Assembly: GCA_900555215.1 (NCBI GenBank)
Contig: USKR01000091.1
Span: 1-5,886 of the forward strand
Reading direction: 5' to 3'
DNA: 5,886 bases
Origin: an uncultured Ruminococcus sp.
GTDB lineage: Bacteria; Bacillota; Clostridia; Lachnospirales; Lachnospiraceae
Shown here piece after piece: positions 5,095-5,886 of this stretch. Numbering within the stretch: the stretch's first letter is position 1; each line of letters opens with the position of its first letter. Position numbers and translations under genes: made by a program. The notes under the pieces were generated by a model. The model was not told where the DNA came from, did no database searches, and worked only from the letters and a program-made list of their open reading frames with translations.

Positions 5095-5886
5095 ATGCAC
5101 GATTATACAAAGGAAGATATCCTGCGGCTGGTGGAAGAAGAGGATGTCGCATTTATACGACTGCAGTTTACGGATATTTTCGGGACAATGAAGAATATGG
5201 CGGTGACGGTAAGCCAGCTGGAAAAGGCGCTGGATAACCGGTGTATGTTTGACGTGTCTTCTTTGGAGGGACTTTCAGGGGAGCTGGATTCGGATATGTA
5301 TCTTTACCCGGATCTGAGTACGTTTGAAATCTTTCCATGGAGACCGCAGCAGGGCAAAGTGGCAAGGATGATCTGTGATGTGTACAGACAGGATGGAACT
5401 CCATATGAGGGGGATCCGAGATTTGTACTCAAACGGGCGATCGCCAGGGCGGCAGAGATGGGATATACACTCAACGCGGGACCCGAATGCGAGTTTTTTC
5501 TGTTCCATACGGACGAGGATGGTCTGCCGACTACGCTGACTCATGAGCAGGGCGGCTATTTTGACGTTGGACCGCTGGACCTCGGAGAGAATGCGAGACG
5601 CGATATGGTGCTTACTCTGGAAGAAATGGGGTTTGAGATCCTTTCTTCCCATCATGAGATCGCACCCGCTCAGCATGAAATAGATTTTCGTTATGATGAA
5701 GCGCTCGTGACAGCAGATAATCTGATGACGTTTAAGCTGGTTGTGAAGACGATCGCAAAAAGACACGGTCTGCATGCGACTTTCATGCCGAAACCGAGGA
5801 TCGAGACTTACGGCTCGGGAATGCATGTTAATCTGTCTCTTGACCGCTGCGGGGTGAACGTGTTTCAGGACAGTGAAGATGTGAAT
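5095..5886 (+). CDS. glnA: Type I glutamine synthetase, 3' end outside window
   Basis: Joins glutamate and ammonia to make glutamine with ATP; the cytoplasmic dodecamer is central to nitrogen assimilation. The first 264 residues are present with an open frame to the window edge, out of about 440-445 expected. From the N-terminus: a beta-grasp domain ([27 protein letters not shown]), the ammonia-site region FDVSSLEG (52-59), SDMYLYPD (66-73), the catalytic start GPECEFFLF (129-137) with metal ligands E131 and E133, [14 protein letters not shown] (185-198) with E188 and E195, HATFMPKP (227-234) and [10 protein letters not shown] (240-249). The alignment to B. subtilis GlnA, as I remember that sequence, is gap-free through residue 62. 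Oddities: V54 where DGSS is normal, G62 where B. subtilis has the feedback Arg62, Cys for Pro in GPEPEF, and RIETY after MPKP. Whether the adenylylation tyrosine region exists cannot be seen. It could be a divergent GlnA clade or a paralogue. Its own promoter and attenuator precede it. Confidence 0.93.
   Translation, partial: MHDYTKEDILRLVEEEDVAFIRLQFTDIFGTMKNMAVTVSQLEKALDNRCMFDVSSLEGLSGELDSDMYLYPDLSTFEIFPWRPQQGKVARMICDVYRQDGTPYEGDPRFVLKRAIARAAEMGYTLNAGPECEFFLFHTDEDGLPTTLTHEQGGYFDVGPLDLGENARRDMVLTLEEMGFEILSSHHEIAPAQHEIDFRYDEALVTADNLMTFKLVVKTIAKRHGLHATFMPKPRIETYGSGMHVNLSLDRCGVNVFQDSEDVN

Noticed and set aside
5022..5237. 71-codon open frame starting inside the attenuator hairpin
   Set aside because: It starts at a GTG with no ribosome binding site, and most of it overlaps glnA in another frame. 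The glnA frame has clear family motifs.
1..5886. Mobile elements, CRISPR array, tRNA or rRNA genes, phage or defence genes
   Set aside because: No terminal repeats with transposase, no regularly spaced repeats and no RNA gene sequence was recognised; the genes are housekeeping and the gaps are short.

Overview
The window looks like core chromosome of a strictly anaerobic Firmicute, most likely class Clostridia and probably Lachnospiraceae. The evidence is the oxygen-sensitive class III ribonucleotide reductase, the type I glutamine synthetase closest to the Gram-positive form, strong AGGAGG-like ribosome binding sites, and moderate GC with mixed codon use. The taxon is inferred from protein character only. 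Five genes all read left to right: proC (5' end outside the window), nrdG, nrdD, trxB and glnA (3' end outside). I see no mobile element, CRISPR array, tRNA or rRNA, and no gene-free stretch above about 170 bases.

Bases 1-1497 hold the last step of proline synthesis (proC), then, after 47 bases, the radical SAM activase NrdG. Between nrdG and nrdD (1498-1645) is a perfect 13-bp inverted repeat. Its two halves match the NrdR box core and lie 32 bp centre to centre, so this is very likely the NrdR operator of nrdD-trxB. It sits downstream of nrdG, so nrdG would be outside this control point.

Bases 1646-4926 hold nrdD and trxB, separated by 5 bases. The NrdD carries a C-terminal glutaredoxin/thioredoxin-like domain with a CPNC motif, and TrxB has the CATC redox motif and NADPH-binding residues. 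Together they suggest a self-contained route for reducing power: NADPH to TrxB to the fused redoxin to the NrdD active-site disulfide. NrdG installs the glycyl radical on NrdD.

Bases 4927-5094 form a compact regulatory region for glnA. Two imperfect 20-base repeats, about 21 bp apart, run into a perfect consensus promoter (TTGACA, 17 bp, TATAAT). About 5-7 bases after the expected transcription start comes a 13-position hairpin with a six-base loop AGAGGU and a U-rich tail. This looks like a transcription attenuator of the kind controlled by ANTAR-domain antiterminators, and it is the most interesting non-coding element here. The glnA that follows is clearly a type I glutamine synthetase but has unusual residues at normally conserved positions, including Gly in place of the Arg62 linked to glutamine feedback in Bacillus subtilis GlnA.
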